Assembly: GCF_001426485.1 (NCBI RefSeq)
Contig: NZ_LMET01000001.1
Span: 2,658,354 to 2,722,353 of the forward strand
Direction of reading: 5' to 3'
Length of the DNA: 64,000 nt
Source of the DNA: Aeromicrobium sp. Root472D3
Lineage (GTDB): Bacteria; Actinomycetota; Actinomycetes; Propionibacteriales; Nocardioidaceae
The notes below the pieces were generated by a model, which searched no databases, was not told where the DNA came from, and saw nothing but the letters and a program-made list of their open reading frames with translations. The position numbers and the translations under genes were made by a program. Positions 21,083 to 27,795 of the stretch are shown here, one piece after another (positions within the stretch are counted from its first letter, which is position 1; every line of letters starts with the position of its first letter).

Positions 21083-21292
21083 CTACTTGTCGTCGGACCC
21101 GCGTCCGACGCCCTCGCCGAAGCCGGTCCAGTGCACGGGCGACACCCCCTGCTCGAGGACGTCGAGGACGATGCGCGCCATCGGGTAGCAGGGGTCGGCG
21201 TCCAGGGCCCGCTCGACCGCGATCAGCGCCTGGGCCCCGTCGCCGGTCAGCCACGCCGCGAACGGCGTCGTCGTCGCCAGCCCGTACCGCCG
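21083..21292 (-). pseudogene. DUF4192 gene, 3' fragment
   Basis: About 70 codons ending at a TAG. The reading PFAAWLTGDGAQALIAVERA followed by DADPCYPMARIVLDVLEQGV looks like the C-terminus of DUF4192 proteins, normally over 300 residues. Homology stops near 21290, where phage-type sequence begins. A possible N-terminus of the same family lies in the same orientation at 30390-30449, so I read this as one half of a gene broken by the island. The open frame runs to a TTG at 21322, but those codons are probably island sequence. Confidence 0.65.
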
Positions 21293-21322
21293 GGAAGGAC
21301 GGGCAACCATGAGCACGCCCAA

Positions 21323-21502
21323 TCAGAACAGCCAGCCCGCAATGCACGCGACGAACATCGCCGCGGCGAAAAACCAGGTCTGGCCCACGAACGTCCGCCA
21401 GAAGACAGCGCCTCGGCCCGGCGAGTCCTTGACCCTCCACCACACGGCACCGAAGACGACCGCGTACAGCAGCGACCCGACGGCAACCACGACTAGCAGC
21501 AT
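21323..21502 (-). CDS. small membrane protein (phage-type)
   Basis: A 59-residue protein with two hydrophobic helices (MLLVVVAVGSLLYAVVFGAV and FFAAAMFVACIAGWLF) joined by a short basic loop. The ATG at 21502 overlaps nothing. It sits just inside the left island edge next to another small membrane protein. It could be holin-like, but size and topology alone do not prove that. Confidence 0.55.
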   Translation of the reverse strand: MLLVVVAVGSLLYAVVFGAVWWRVKDSPGRGAVFWRTFVGQTWFFAAAMFVACIAGWLF

Positions 21503-21515
21503 GCACCCGAGTGTG

Positions 21516-21686
21516 TCAGGCGGTGAGTATCTCGCCGTAGAGCAGCACCGTGATGATGGCCATGAGCACAGCAGCCACCATCATGAAGCGGTCGTTGCGA
21601 GGTGTGCGTCCGCGCGCCAGTCGATGGAACTGAACCCCAGCCATGACGAAGAGCAGCAACGCGGCAGGCACCCAGAGCCACAGCAC
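21516..21686 (-). CDS. small membrane protein (phage-type)
   Basis: A 56-residue protein with two predicted helices around the basic loop FHRLARGRTPRND. The GTG at 21686 is chosen because GGAGGT lies five bases upstream; an earlier GTG at 21713 lacks such a site. It precedes the other small membrane protein by 13 bases on the same strand, so they probably form a two-gene unit. It is divergent from the terminase small subunit. Confidence 0.55.
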   Translation of the reverse strand: MLWLWVPAALLLFVMAGVQFHRLARGRTPRNDRFMMVAAVLMAIITVLLYGEILTA

Positions 21687-21771
21687 GCAGACCTCCGTCC
21701 CAGCGACGCCCACCGCGCGCTCTCGTGCGACGACCGTACCGGCTCCGCAGGTCAGGCAGGCGGTGTCAGCG

Positions 21772-22479
21772 ATGCCTGACGACGACCAGCTGTTCCCTGA
21801 CGAGCCCGGCAAGTGCAACGGCAAGCTCTCTAAGGGCAAGCCCGGGAAGTGCCGCCGGCCCGCCGGCTGGGGCACAGGCCACGCCGGCCACGGCCGCTGC
21901 AAGCTCCACGGCGGCAAGACCCCCTCGCACAACAAGTCCGCCCAGGTCGCCATCGCGAAACAGGAAGCCGCGAAGTACGGCACGCCCATCGAGATGGGCC
22001 CCGCGGAGTCCCTGCTCGCCGAGCTGGCCCGCACACACGGGTGGATCGCGTTCTTCGAGTCCCAGGTCGGCGACCTCAAGGTCAACGAGCTCGGCTGGGG
22101 CCAGACCCGCCGCAAGATCGGCGGCGAGGACCGCAGCGCGACGTACGAGGCGAAGCCGTCGATCTGGTACCAGCTGCTGCGCGACGAGCGGAAGCATTTG
22201 ATCGCCGTCATTGACTCGTGCACCAAGTCCGGTGTCGCCGAGCACATGATGCGCCCGGCGGAAGACCAGGGCCGCCTGGTCGCTGGTGTCATCCAGCGGT
22301 CGTTCGCCAGCATGCTCGAGGCGGTACTGGCCGCGCTGACCGGCGAGTTCGGTGCCGACTCCCGGGTGCAGACCGTGGTGGTCGAGGCGTGGGCGGAGAA
22401 CACGCGGCCGATCGTGAAGCGCGACCTGACCGCGGTGCTCGCGTCGAACCCGGACGCGGTCGGGGTGATGGCCTCGTGA
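21772..22479 (+). CDS. phage terminase small subunit-like protein
   Basis: A 235-residue protein with an N-terminal cysteine/histidine knuckle (GKCRRPAGWGTGHAGHGRCK followed by LHGG) typical of actinophage terminase small subunits, followed by a mostly helical domain. The small subunit recognises the packaging site and delivers DNA to the large subunit. Here the large-subunit gene is about 5 kb downstream and broken, so packaging is not expected. I chose ATG 21772; a GTG at 21763 is also possible. Confidence 0.7.
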   Translation: MPDDDQLFPDEPGKCNGKLSKGKPGKCRRPAGWGTGHAGHGRCKLHGGKTPSHNKSAQVAIAKQEAAKYGTPIEMGPAESLLAELARTHGWIAFFESQVGDLKVNELGWGQTRRKIGGEDRSATYEAKPSIWYQLLRDERKHLIAVIDSCTKSGVAEHMMRPAEDQGRLVAGVIQRSFASMLEAVLAALTGEFGADSRVQTVVVEAWAENTRPIVKRDLTAVLASNPDAVGVMAS

Positions 22480-22486
22480 GCGCAAG

Positions 22487-23005
22487 CTACACGTCGGCAG
22501 CGCTAACTTCTTCTGGCGTCTGGAACGCCTCGAACTTCGGATCGCTCAGCCAGAGGATGAGCGCTGCAGTTGCGTCAACCGCCAGCGCCGAAGTCGCATC
22601 TGTGATGGCTTCTCGAGCGTCTGGGTCGTTCTCGTTCGCGAGGTTTGTGGCGCTTGTACCCAGCGAATCGCGAACCGATATTGCCCACCTTGCGACCTTG
22701 AAGTGTTCGCGCATCTCGCGAGCTGCGAACAGGATAAACGCATCCGCGAGGGCGTCGATCTCCTTCACGCGTTGCAGTGACGCGTTTCGGTCAGGCTTGG
22801 CGAGGGGGCGTGCAAGCGCGGCCGACGCCTTGAGCACTCCTACGACTGACTCAGACCGACGGATCTCTGAGGCGCGCTGGCGCTCCGATCTCTGCGTGAG
22901 GCGGTATACGCCAAACAGCCCGCCCAGTGCGATCACTGACCCGAGCGTGCCGGAGAGCGCGGCAATCAACCAGTCCTGCCATGACGGATCCGATGCACAT
23001 CCCAT
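22487..23005 (-). CDS. hypothetical single-TM protein, island cargo
   Basis: A 172-residue protein I do not recognise. It has one N-terminal membrane helix (WLIAALSGTLGSVIALGGLF), a short basic stretch (RLTQRSERQRASEIRR) and a helical cytoplasmic domain. It runs opposite to the surrounding phage genes and is visibly lower in GC than them, which fits a separately transcribed cargo gene. The ATG at 23005 begins the helix region; in-frame extension to 23068 adds an unlikely extra hydrophobic leader. Confidence 0.6.
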   Translation of the reverse strand: MGCASDPSWQDWLIAALSGTLGSVIALGGLFGVYRLTQRSERQRASEIRRSESVVGVLKASAALARPLAKPDRNASLQRVKEIDALADAFILFAAREMREHFKVARWAISVRDSLGTSATNLANENDPDAREAITDATSALAVDATAALILWLSDPKFEAFQTPEEVSAADV

Positions 23006-23050
23006 GGACACGAAGCATCGCACAGGCAAGAGCACGAAGAAGACTACGCA

Positions 23051-23212
23051 ATGAGCAACCTGATCCACTGCGACGGCGCCAACTGCGCCAAGACGAAGGC
23101 CGTCCGCGACGAGCCGCGCCTATGCGCCCCTGGCTGGCTGATGCTCGAGCAGCCCAGTCACGCCGATCTCGATCTTGAACGCGACCCCCACCTGATCCGA
23201 GGAGAACACTGA
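23051..23212 (+). CDS. small phage-type protein
   Basis: A 53-residue ORF starting at ATG 23051. The N-terminus IHCDGANCAKTK and a later Cys suggest a partial zinc knuckle. Its stop is two bases before the ATG of the next ORF, suggesting a phage operon. No function can be given. Confidence 0.5.
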   Translation: MSNLIHCDGANCAKTKAVRDEPRLCAPGWLMLEQPSHADLDLERDPHLIRGEH

Positions 23213-23214
23213 CC

Positions 23215-23697
23215 ATGACTAACGACGATCTCTGCTCCTGGTCCGACCTCCCCCGCAGCATGTGCGCGTGCCCGACCTGCACCCAACGCCGCGCTTTGGC
23301 CGGCCTTGTCTCCCGCCATCTCGGTGACACCGGGACGCCGACCACCGCGGCCCCGCAGCTTCCGCGCGCGCGAACCATGCGCGTTGTGCACCCTGTCGCC
23401 CACCAGGCCCCCTCCGAGATCGTTGGCGCGCGGCGAGGCCGTCGACCCCCTTACAGACCTCATCGACTACGTCTCAGCTCTCTGCGACGCCACCCGCCAC
23501 GGCGAGGCCTACCTGTCCTCGCAGCGCAACCCCGACGGCAGCACCACGTTCGTCACCCAGCGGCATCGCACCACGTCGCCCCCGTTGCTCGAACAGCTCT
23601 GGGCCACCGTCGAGGCCAGCGGATCGACCGAGGGCGGACAGCGGTCGTTCGCCTCCAAGCCGTCGGCCCGCCTCGACGCGATCGACGCCGCTACTGA
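23215..23697 (+). CDS. small Cys-rich phage-type ORF, doubtful 3' half
   Basis: The N-terminal part (about 70 codons) begins with CSWSDLPRSMCACPTC, a plausible zinc-binding module, directly behind another small phage ORF. From about 23425 the frame runs over the DUF7341 gene in another frame and becomes Arg/Pro-rich, so the 3' half is probably not genuine. A lost stop or small frameshift near 23425 would explain this. Function unknown. Confidence 0.4.
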   Translation: MTNDDLCSWSDLPRSMCACPTCTQRRALAGLVSRHLGDTGTPTTAAPQLPRARTMRVVHPVAHQAPSEIVGARRGRRPPYRPHRLRLSSLRRHPPRRGLPVLAAQPRRQHHVRHPAASHHVAPVARTALGHRRGQRIDRGRTAVVRLQAVGPPRRDRRRY

Positions 23698-24076
23698 CAT
23701 CGAGCACGGCGTCTTCGCCTAGCTCACCCGCCTCGGCGACCGGCCCGACACCCAACGCGACACCATCGCCGCACTGCGCCACCTCGGCGCCCTCGCAGCC
23801 GGGACCGACCATCACACCCACCAAGTCATCGAGTCCGACGTCCGCGGCTGGTGGGTCCGCGCCCGCGTGCTGACCGGGTGGGACTCCCCCGCCTGGCGGC
23901 CCAACAACACCTGCCCGCTGTGCGGCGTCAAGGGTGGCCTGCGGATCCGCCTCGACCACCACACCGGGACGTGCATGGACTGCCGGCAGACGTGGGACCC
24001 GTCTACAATCGGGCTGCTCGCCGACCACATCCGGGTCGAGAACCACGAAGACGAGGAAACATCGGCGACAGGCTGA
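23423..24076 (+). pseudogene. DUF7341-type phage protein with internal amber codon
   Basis: A phage protein of the type found upstream of actinophage terminases. The first part reads VDPLTDLIDYVSALCDATRH and the end carries a zinc ribbon (TCPLCG followed by CMDCRQTWDPSTIGLLADHI). An in-frame TAG at 23720-23722 interrupts VFA*LTRLGDR; a Trp codon (TGG) is the likely ancestor. The frame is otherwise open, so decay is recent. The start is uncertain; TTG 23423 is the earliest sensible codon. Its last 110 bases are duplicated at 25667-25780. Confidence 0.65.
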
Positions 24077-24103
24077 CCCCCGCCGTCGGTAGGCTCCCCT
24101 GCC

Positions 24104-24442
24104 ATGACTGACCTCGAGACCATCGGCTTCGCCAACGTCCGCCCTCAGATCGGACGCCTTTCCTGGGTGGACGTAGACATCCACCTCAGCCGCAACCTCG
24201 ACCCATTCGACGTCGAAGCTGCACACAGGAGGGGCCTCGAGCTCGACCTCGAGGAAGGTAGCGGCTCGATCACCATCTCGGTGCCGGTCGAATCCTTCAA
24301 GGACAACGTCGTCGAGCTCGACCAGTGGTTGGGCGAGATCAGCGTCGACGCTGCCAACTTGCGGAAGCTTCATCAGAGCGCGATCGACCGCGTCAACGAG
24401 CAGGCCAAGAGCATTACGTTTGGTAGGGACGCGACCTCCTGA
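24104..24442 (+). CDS. hypothetical protein, island cargo
   Basis: A 112-residue acidic, soluble protein I do not recognise. It has no signal peptide or membrane segment. It follows the DUF7341 remnant by 27 bases and is followed by a bidirectional terminator repeat. The upstream sequence resembles that before the 25790 gene, so both cargo genes sit at equivalent positions behind related DUF7341 3' ends. Confidence 0.55.
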   Translation: MTDLETIGFANVRPQIGRLSWVDVDIHLSRNLDPFDVEAAHRRGLELDLEEGSGSITISVPVESFKDNVVELDQWLGEISVDAANLRKLHQSAIDRVNEQAKSITFGRDATS

Positions 24443-24489
24443 CCGAAACCGCTTGAACGAAGGGGGTTCGATACTCCAAGATTGGCCAT

Positions 24490-24552
24490 GGCGGGAGAAG
24501 TGTCTCTAACGCCAGAAGCCCCCGACCACCAGGTCAGGGGCTTCCGTCGTTC
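24490..24552. repeat. terminator-containing repeat, copy 1
   Basis: Begins GGCGGGAGAAGTGTCTC, then CCAGAAGCCCC and a hairpin whose arms GAAGCCCC (24515-24522) and GGGGCTTC (24537-24544) are extended by GACC/GGTC, ending CCGTCGTTC. A close copy lies at 27096-27157. It sits between the convergent genes at 24104 and 24558 and probably acts as a bidirectional terminator. Confidence 0.7.
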
Positions 24553-24557
24553 AGGAT

Positions 24558-24722
24558 CTACTTCGAGCTGACGTGTGCCGAACCGCCGTGAGACTGGTGC
24601 GGATCAGCGGCATAGGCGTAAGCCTCCGCCAGTCGGAGCACACCCAACGTCTGTTCCGTCTTCGGCGCCATCCGCACGATCGCGTCCAAGATTGCCTGCT
24701 GTGCCTCGTCCTTCGTAGCCAT
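24558..24722 (-). CDS. small hypothetical protein
   Basis: A 54-residue protein. The core EQTLGVLRLAEAYAYAADPH resembles small actinobacterial and phage proteins of unknown role. The ATG at 24722 has GGAAGG eight bases upstream and a promoter (TTGACT, 16 bp, TAGTTT) upstream of that. It ends in TAG six bases from the terminator repeat. Confidence 0.6.
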   Translation of the reverse strand: MATKDEAQQAILDAIVRMAPKTEQTLGVLRLAEAYAYAADPHQSHGGSAHVSSK

Positions 24723-24760
24723 GCTCTGTACCTTCCCTCGTGGATCCCCCGATTACGGTC

Positions 24761-24788
24761 AAACTAACCGCCATTCCGGACGAGTCAA
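24761..24788 (-). promoter_or_regulatory. sigma-70 promoter of the 54-aa gene
   Basis: On the minus strand TTGACT (24788-24783) and TAGTTT (24766-24761) are 16 bp apart, about 40 bases before the ATG at 24722. It lies between the hicB stop and the small gene, so that gene can be transcribed independently of hicAB. Confidence 0.55.
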
Positions 24789-24810
24789 CAGATTTGCCTA
24801 TGCGGAACGT

Positions 24811-25398
24811 CTACGCCTTTGGTTGACGCGATGCTTTCGCAGCCACCGATCGCGAGCCGCTCTTCTTCGGCACCTGAGACAGCGCCGCGGCCGCCGACGT
24901 CTTCGATCCGCCCTTCTTGACTACGTGCTTGTGGGTCGAGCGGACGTTCCCCCGCGTCTTCTTCGTTACCGACCGGTTCATTGCCCGAGTCGCGGCATCG
25001 CCTGCCTCCTTGATCGTCATCGGGCGCGGGGTCAACAGTTGTGCCACACGTTGGTGTGAGACGCCCAGCACCACGCCGATGTCGCGCATTGAGTACCCGA
25101 GACCCGTTAAATCCAGCGCCGTCTGTCGCACGATCGTCGACGCCTCGACGTTCAGAGCCTCGGCTTCTTCTCGGTGCTGCTTAGCCAGCATTAGAGCTGC
25201 CGCTACCGCGTCAGGAACCACTGGGACAACCTGCACTTCGACGGCGGAAGGGGCCACGTCCTCGAGCAGGGCGACCGCGTCAGCTACAACCTCCGGGACC
25301 TGGTCGAGGCGCTTAGCCTGGGTGAACACGCCGTCGACCTCGGGGACCTCGACGGCCCACCAGTCGCCCGTGCGCCGGGCCTGGGCGGTGACCTTCAT
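24811..25398 (-). CDS. hicB: HicB-family antitoxin
   Basis: The antitoxin of a type II HicAB module, 195 residues. The N-terminal HicB fold (MKVTAQARRTGDWWAVEVPE) would block HicA. A helix-turn-helix (GYSMRDIGVVLGVSHQRVAQ, about residues 100-120) would bind the operator upstream of hicA. A long Lys/Ser/Ala-rich basic tail of about 45 residues is unusual and may add DNA binding. The ATG overlaps the hicA stop as ATGA. HicB normally represses the operon and neutralises HicA. Confidence 0.83.
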   Translation of the reverse strand: MKVTAQARRTGDWWAVEVPEVDGVFTQAKRLDQVPEVVADAVALLEDVAPSAVEVQVVPVVPDAVAAALMLAKQHREEAEALNVEASTIVRQTALDLTGLGYSMRDIGVVLGVSHQRVAQLLTPRPMTIKEAGDAATRAMNRSVTKKTRGNVRSTHKHVVKKGGSKTSAAAALSQVPKKSGSRSVAAKASRQPKA

Positions 25399-25586
25399 GG
25401 TGTGACTCCGATCTGCTTGAGGATCTGCTTGGCGGTGATCTCGTTGACTTCGTTGTGGCGGGGGACGACGGTACGGCGATCACCGACGACGACCTTGGTG
25501 TGCTGGCCACCTTCGGTGAGAACGACGTCAAGGCCCTCGACCTTCGCATGTTCGGCGATCTTCTTCATGAGGTCCCTACGCTTCAT
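25395..25586 (-). CDS. hicA: HicA-family mRNA interferase toxin
   Basis: A 63-residue toxin with the dsRBD-like HicA fold; it cleaves mRNA independently of the ribosome. The catalytic histidine is His29 in TEGGQHTKVVVG, followed by TVVPRHNEVNEITAKQILKQ, a normal HicA ending. The site looks intact, so the toxin is probably active. The ATG at 25586 lies about seven bases past a good -10 box, so the transcript may be nearly leaderless. hicA precedes and overlaps hicB, the usual order. Confidence 0.87.
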   Translation of the reverse strand: MKRRDLMKKIAEHAKVEGLDVVLTEGGQHTKVVVGDRRTVVPRHNEVNEITAKQILKQIGVTP

Positions 25587-25592
25587 AAGATT

Positions 25593-25634
25593 AGTCTAGG
25601 TCCACTAGACACTTCAAGTCAAGTCGCTCTAGAC
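25593..25634 (-). promoter_or_regulatory. hicAB promoter with HicB operator half-sites
   Basis: On the minus strand TTGACT (25622-25617) and TAGACT (25598-25593) are 18 bp apart. An inverted repeat GTCTAGGTCCACTAGAC (25594-25610) covers the -10, and a third half-site CTAGAC lies at 25629-25634 upstream of the -35. The layout fits autorepression by HicB. Confidence 0.65.
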
Positions 25635-25666
25635 AATTCGGGGCCACTGAACTCGATTGTCCTCGC

Positions 25667-25780
25667 GGGACGTGCGTGAAGTGTCGGCAGACATGAGACC
25701 CGTCGACAATCGGACTGCTCGCCGACCACATCCGCGTTGAGAACGACGAAGACGAACAACCTGACGCCGAGGTCGGGTAG
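25667..25780 (+). pseudogene. second DUF7341 3' fragment
   Basis: The reading GTCVKCRQT*DPSTIGLLADH and the following IRVENDEDE parallels the end of the DUF7341 gene at 23966-24076, with a TGA where that copy has TGG. It ends at TAG 25778-25780, ten bases before the next cargo gene. Only the last ~37 codons remain. It is either a duplicated segment or the remnant of a second related phage. Confidence 0.7.
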
Positions 25781-25789
25781 CGTCCTCGC

Positions 25790-26539
25790 ATGCCGCCCGA
25801 AGCCCCGCCCCCCGAAATCCTGGGGCTGACCAACGACACCTGGGACGTCGTCGGCGTGCTTGCGACTTCGGGAGCGCTGGTCATCACCGCTATCGCCGCC
25901 GGCATTGCCGCGTGGCAGCTATTCATCTCGCGCGGGACACGCCTGGATCAGAGCCGGCCGTACGTCATGGTCACTCTCGAGCCCAGCCCGACAATCTTCA
26001 ACGCAATCGAGATTCTGGTGCGCAACGCAGGTGCCGGACCAGCCCATGACGTTCGGATATCGGTTGATCCTCCCCTGGCACGTGCAAGAGAAGTTGAGGG
26101 CCACGAGCTCGAGAATTCGAGATTCTTCAACGAGGCGACTCCTCTCATGCCTCCGAAGTGGGAACTCCGCACGTGGTTCGACATGATGAACGAACGGCAG
26201 GGCACCGACCTTCCGAAAAAGTTCACGTTCACTGTCTCGTACAGCGACGGCCACGGGCACAAGTGGATCGAGAAATCTGTACAGGATCTCGATGTCTTTA
26301 GCAGTCTGATGTTCTCCGAGACCTACAACATCCATCACGCCGCGAAGGCACTTCGTGAGATCAGCAAGACCCTCAAGGGATCGGCCGCGATGAGTAGCGG
26401 GCCGTTGCACGTCGCAACAGAGCCGGTGGAAGAGATCCGCGCACGTCGCCGATCCGCTCAGGAGGCGCACGAGGCGATGATTCAGAAGGTCGAGGAAGCG
26501 CGATCTAAAGACGCGGCGATAGGCGAAGACAGTGACTGA
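25790..26539 (+). CDS. membrane-anchored protein of unknown function (pair, 1)
   Basis: A 249-residue protein with one N-terminal helix (VVGVLATSGALVITAIAAGI), then a predicted beta-rich domain (FNAIEILVRNAGAGPAHDVR) and a charged helical tail with EEIRARRRSAQEAHEAMIQK. No enzymatic motif is visible. Its stop overlaps the next gene by eight bases. The two products share the same layout of one helix plus a beta domain and probably act together at the membrane. I do not recognise the family; a phage-exclusion role is speculative. Confidence 0.6.
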   Translation: MPPEAPPPEILGLTNDTWDVVGVLATSGALVITAIAAGIAAWQLFISRGTRLDQSRPYVMVTLEPSPTIFNAIEILVRNAGAGPAHDVRISVDPPLARAREVEGHELENSRFFNEATPLMPPKWELRTWFDMMNERQGTDLPKKFTFTVSYSDGHGHKWIEKSVQDLDVFSSLMFSETYNIHHAAKALREISKTLKGSAAMSSGPLHVATEPVEEIRARRRSAQEAHEAMIQKVEEARSKDAAIGEDSD

Positions 26540-27032
26540 TCACCAGGTTGCATTGCTCGAAGCGTGGTCGACGTTCGCCGCGATGATCTTTGCCGCCACT
26601 GCAGCAATCCTGGCTTACCGCGCCTACCTCAAGGAGTCGCGGATCGAGAAGCGGCTACGCGACAGCGACGAACGCGCTCAGGCGTCCCTCGTCGCTGCCT
26701 GGATCGGCACCAATCCGGCCCAGGCAGGCTCCGGTCGAGCGAAGCAACAGTTCGTCATCATCCGCAACGCATCAGAGGTCCCTGTGAACGATGTGACGTG
26801 CTGGATCGAGGCGGAGCAAGGAATCGTCTCAGTTGCCGACCGTCCCGTCGTTCCGCCCTCTGAAATCGGAGTCTTCTCAGCGATCACGATGGCGGTGCAT
26901 GAGGTCGCGGGAAAGAGTGACAGACGCGCTTCCGACCTCCCTGTTGGCATTGAATTTACAGATGCGTCTGGAACAAGATGGCGTCGTAACCCCGACGGCC
27001 GGCTCTACCATCTCGGCGAGACGCTTCCGTAG
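26532..27032 (+). CDS. membrane-anchored protein of unknown function (pair, 2)
   Basis: A 166-residue protein starting at GTG 26532, inside the end of the previous gene. One N-terminal helix (FAAMIFAATAAILAYRAYLK) is followed by a basic stretch and a beta-rich domain containing FVIIRNASEVPVNDVTCWIE, analogous to the VRNAGAGPAHDV segment of its neighbour. No catalytic motif was seen. Coupled translation and shared architecture suggest a complex. A terminator repeat follows. Confidence 0.6.
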   Translation: MTDHQVALLEAWSTFAAMIFAATAAILAYRAYLKESRIEKRLRDSDERAQASLVAAWIGTNPAQAGSGRAKQQFVIIRNASEVPVNDVTCWIEAEQGIVSVADRPVVPPSEIGVFSAITMAVHEVAGKSDRRASDLPVGIEFTDASGTRWRRNPDGRLYHLGETLP

Positions 27033-27095
27033 CCCCGGACACCCATGTACCACCACCGCTTGCCGCAACGCCTAGCCATGGTGCACACTAGCCCC

Positions 27096-27157
27096 GGCGG
27101 GAGAAGTGTCTCCACAGCCAGAAGCCCCAGCCGATCCGGCCGGGGCTTCCGTCGTTC
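27096..27157. repeat. terminator-containing repeat, copy 2
   Basis: Shares GGCGGGAGAAGTGTCTC, CCAGAAGCCCC and GGGGCTTCCGTCGTTC with the copy at 24490-24552; only the hairpin interior differs. The stem is again GAAGCCCC/GGGGCTTC. It lies between the 26532 gene and the minus-strand 27164 gene, ending seven bases before that gene's stop. Confidence 0.7.
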
Positions 27158-27163
27158 CAGGGG

Positions 27164-27691
27164 CTACTGCGGTACGGCCTGAGTGAAGGACCAGCCGCTC
27201 ACATCGCTGATCCGCCCACGCCAGAGGAACCCGTCCCCAGCCGACGCGCTTCCGCCGCTCACGTAGTGGGCATTCTGCAGGTGCAGGAAGTTCGGCTTCG
27301 CGTCCGCCGGCGGCTTCAGCTCCTCGAACGCCTCACCGAACGCCTTGCCGGTCTGCGCGTCGGCCGCCATCATCGCTGCCTGGATCTGCTCTACCCACCG
27401 GTGTCGCGCGATGAGCTGACCGCTGATGACTCCACCCGGCACGTTGATCGTCAAAGACATCGACGAGGTCGGGCCGTCACCAGTGTCCAGCTTTTCCATC
27501 ATGCGCACGGTGAACGACAGCAGTACGTCAGCGTCGCGAACGACGCTGACGTACTCGAGCTCCTCGTTAGGGTCGACCTCGTCCTCCGGGGCATCGACCT
27601 CAGCGGCCTCGGCTTTCGCCGCTGCATCGGCCCTGTCCGCAGTTCCCTGCCCGGGCGCGATGTCGCCGCCCCGAATAATCTCGCCAGCCAT
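27164..27691 (-). CDS. hypothetical protein, island gene
   Basis: A 175-residue acidic protein I do not recognise. The first ~45 residues are Ala/Glu/Asp-rich (DEVDPNEELEYVSVV) and probably disordered; the rest is predicted mixed alpha/beta. The ATG at 27691 has AAGGGG about six bases upstream. It is convergent with the paired membrane genes, across the repeat terminator, and divergent from the terminase large subunit remnant. Confidence 0.55.
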   Translation of the reverse strand: MAGEIIRGGDIAPGQGTADRADAAAKAEAAEVDAPEDEVDPNEELEYVSVVRDADVLLSFTVRMMEKLDTGDGPTSSMSLTINVPGGVISGQLIARHRWVEQIQAAMMAADAQTGKAFGEAFEELKPPADAKPNFLHLQNAHYVSGGSASAGDGFLWRGRISDVSGWSFTQAVPQ

Positions 27692-27795
27692 CTGATTCCC
27701 CTTCGTCGTCGCCGGCCGATGTGACCGGGCTCACCCATCCAGAGTGGCAGCCGGGTACGACATGACGCCCTGTCACCGAACCGAGGTAGTGGACC

